In this document: positions 62,617 through 64,000 of the stretch, in pieces | How the letters are laid out: each line of letters opens with the position of its first letter | Position numbering within the stretch: the stretch's first letter is position 1 | Assembly: GCF_900240385.1 (NCBI RefSeq) | Contig: NZ_OEQH01000003.1 | Location: 186,001 to 250,000, forward strand | DNA: 64,000 nt | Direction of reading: 5' to 3' | Origin: Clostridium minihomine | Lineage (GTDB): Bacteria > Bacillota > Clostridia > Oscillospirales > Acutalibacteraceae | Position numbers and translations under genes: made by a program | The notes under the pieces: model-generated | Seen by the model: only the letters and a program-made list of their open reading frames with translations | Told to the model about the DNA's origin: nothing | Databases searched by the model: none

Positions 62617-64000
62617 TTGGAGGAACGAAAAAAGGAGCTGCGGCAAAAAGCCATGCGTCTGCCAATGTCGCCGGGGGTTTACCTGATGCGCGATAAAAGC
62701 GGAACAATTATTTATATCGGTAAGGCTAAGGCACTAAAAAACCGAGTCAGTCAGTATTTTGGTTCTGAGAAAAATCATGAAGAAAAAGTGCGCCGCATGG
62801 TGGCAAATGTTCAGGATTTTGAATATATTCTGACCGACAGCGAATTTGAGGCGCTGGTATTGGAATGCAGCCTCATTAAGCAGTACACGCCCAAATATAA
62901 TATTCTGCTGAAAGACGACAAAGGCTATCATTATATCCGCGTCAGCGGGGGAGAATGGCCGCGGATTTCCGAAGCCAAACAGCTGGCCGATGACGGCGCT
63001 GAATACATTGGCCCTTATGTCAGCTCCTGGTCGGTAAAACAGGCTGTTGACGAGGCGCTGAAGGTCTTTCGTCTTCCTTCCTGCAGCCGGCGCTTCCCTC
63101 AGGACATCGGCAAGGGACGCCCCTGTCTGAATTATTATATCAAACAGTGCTGTGCCCCCTGCCGGGGCAGAATGAAGCCTGAGGAGTATCAGGAGGCCGT
63201 AAATGAAGCTGTGGAGTTTCTTCGCGGCGGCAGTGCCGATTCTATGAAACGGCTGACCGAAAAGATGGAGCAGGCGGCGGAAAACCTGGAATTTGAATAT
63301 GCGGCCAGAATCCGGGATCGGATTGCCGCCATTCAGAAAATGCGGGAGCGCCAAAAGGTGGTGTCTGTCCGTGTGCCGGAGCAGGATGTGATTGCCTTGG
63401 CACAAGGGGCGGGCAGTGCCTGTGTGGAGGTGTTCCGGTTCCGGGGCGGCAGTTTGGTGGATCGAGAAACCTTTCTTCTGGGGGATGTAGGGAACCCCAA
63501 ACGAGCCCGCGGTGAATTTTTGGAACGCTATTATTCCATCCGGGAACAAATTCCGCCCCGCCTGACGCTGGATGGTGCAGCAGAAAACGCACCCCTTTTG
63601 GAGGAATGGCTGACCCAAAAGGCAGGTCGGCGTGTTCGGATTACTGTCCCGCAAAAGGGGGAACAGGCTCATCTGGTAGAAATGTGCCGCAGCAATGCGG
63701 CGGAACAGCTGGCGCAGCAAACGGGCAGAACCGGGCGGGAGGCTTCTGCTTTGGACGAATTGGGGCGGCTTTTGGGGCTGGAGTGTCCTCCCCAATATAT
63801 TGAAGCCTATGATATTTCTAATCTGGCGGGCGGCGACAATGTGGCCGGTATGGTGGTGTTTGAAAACGGGCGGCCGCTGAAATCCGCATATCGTCGGTTT
63901 CAAATCAAAAGCTTTGAAGGCCAGGATGACTATGGTGCCATGCGTGAGGTTATCAGCCGCCGTTTGGGGGAATACTTTCAAAATAAGGATAGCGGCGAAG
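62617..64000 (+). CDS. uvrC: Excinuclease ABC subunit C, 3' end outside window
   Basis: The first 461 codons. TTG start at 62617 with AAAGGGGGGAG upstream. Incises damaged DNA on both sides of the lesion with UvrA/UvrB. The GIY-YIG nuclease domain is at about residues 16-95 (SPGVYLMRDKSGTIIYIGKAKALKNRV), followed by a Cys-rich segment (CLNYYIKQCCAPCRG), the UVR motif that binds UvrB (about 207-235), and the beginning of the C-terminal RNase H-like domain (YDISNLAGGDNVAGMVVF). The frame stays open to the window end. Confidence 0.96.
   Translation, partial: MEERKKELRQKAMRLPMSPGVYLMRDKSGTIIYIGKAKALKNRVSQYFGSEKNHEEKVRRMVANVQDFEYILTDSEFEALVLECSLIKQYTPKYNILLKDDKGYHYIRVSGGEWPRISEAKQLADDGAEYIGPYVSSWSVKQAVDEALKVFRLPSCSRRFPQDIGKGRPCLNYYIKQCCAPCRGRMKPEEYQEAVNEAVEFLRGGSADSMKRLTEKMEQAAENLEFEYAARIRDRIAAIQKMRERQKVVSVRVPEQDVIALAQGAGSACVEVFRFRGGSLVDRETFLLGDVGNPKRARGEFLERYYSIREQIPPRLTLDGAAENAPLLEEWLTQKAGRRVRITVPQKGEQAHLVEMCRSNAAEQLAQQTGRTGREASALDELGRLLGLECPPQYIEAYDISNLAGGDNVAGMVVFENGRPLKSAYRRFQIKSFEGQDDYGAMREVISRRLGEYFQNKDSGE

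Noticed and set aside
62734-63981. 415-residue frame on the minus strand
   Set aside because: It lies opposite uvrC, whose GIY-YIG and UVR motifs are clear; no ribosome site and a composition typical of an antisense shadow.

Overview
The window looks like a chromosomal segment of a spore-forming, anaerobic Firmicute of the class Clostridia, most like Oscillospiraceae/Ruminococcaceae. The reasons are the sporulation genes (yqfC, yqfD, a ylbJ homologue), a monomeric [FeFe]-hydrogenase, Rex, the CtsR-McsA-McsB-ClpC heat-shock operon, AGGAGG-type ribosome-binding sites, frequent TTG/GTG starts and Firmicute gene orders. The species is an inference. I saw no rRNA, tRNA, CRISPR array or intact insertion sequence.

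Layout. 1-12.9 kb: an exopolysaccharide locus. It holds a UDP-GlcNAc 2-epimerase (cut by the window edge), a membrane thioredoxin fused to a GH8-like hydrolase, a polytopic membrane protein, a DUF2334 protein, a processive GT2 synthase without PilZ, and then a two-gene module (BcsB-like protein plus membrane-bound degenerate GGDEF protein) present twice in tandem. 13-13.5 kb: a small XRE regulator divergent from a 55-residue protein, with a nested palindromic operator between them. 13.5-20 kb, minus strand: a polyamine operon (speD, arginine decarboxylase, speE, agmatinase, carboxyspermidine dehydrogenase and decarboxylase). 20-20.9 kb: a gene-free stretch rich in hairpins. 20.9-25.1 kb: [FeFe]-hydrogenase, an ABC exporter pair and a PHP phosphoesterase. 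25.4-31.1 kb: a hidden Gly/Cys-rich small protein, the CtsR regulon operon and a TPR-like protein. 31-36 kb: S1 protein, lipoprotein cyclophilin, thioredoxin, pyrG with a complex leader, and a GntR/RCK_C regulator. 36-40.3 kb: rex, a TraX-like protein, an AEC carrier and an M20 amidohydrolase. 40.3-41.9 kb: a GH25 lysozyme with a frame break plus a holin. 42-45.7 kb: a polar amino-acid ABC importer. 45.7-48 kb: three minus-strand genes. 48-54.6 kb: the conserved cluster yqfC-yqfD-phoH-ybeY-dgkA-era-yqzL-recO. 54.6-64 kb: mutS2, an exported protein, ylxM-ffh-rpsP-khpA-rimM-trmD, ptsH and the 5' part of uvrC.

How the genes work together. The clearest unusual system is the exopolysaccharide locus. 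The synthase lacks the usual PilZ c-di-GMP sensor, while both degenerate GGDEF proteins have lost the catalytic motif but keep RxxD exactly five residues before it. This suggests c-di-GMP sensing was moved to paired membrane receptors, each made together with its own BcsB-like partner. An adjacent 2-epimerase points to a ManNAc-containing polymer (inference). Other points of note are two parallel spermidine routes in one operon, a structured RNA candidate beside it, a pyrG promoter lying inside a perfect dyad, an A AAA AAG heptamer at the lysozyme frame break, and a pair of about 135-bp repeats upstream of era and ffh.

Limits. Start codons were chosen by eye from ribosome-binding sites. Functions come from motif recognition. 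RNA structures were paired by hand.
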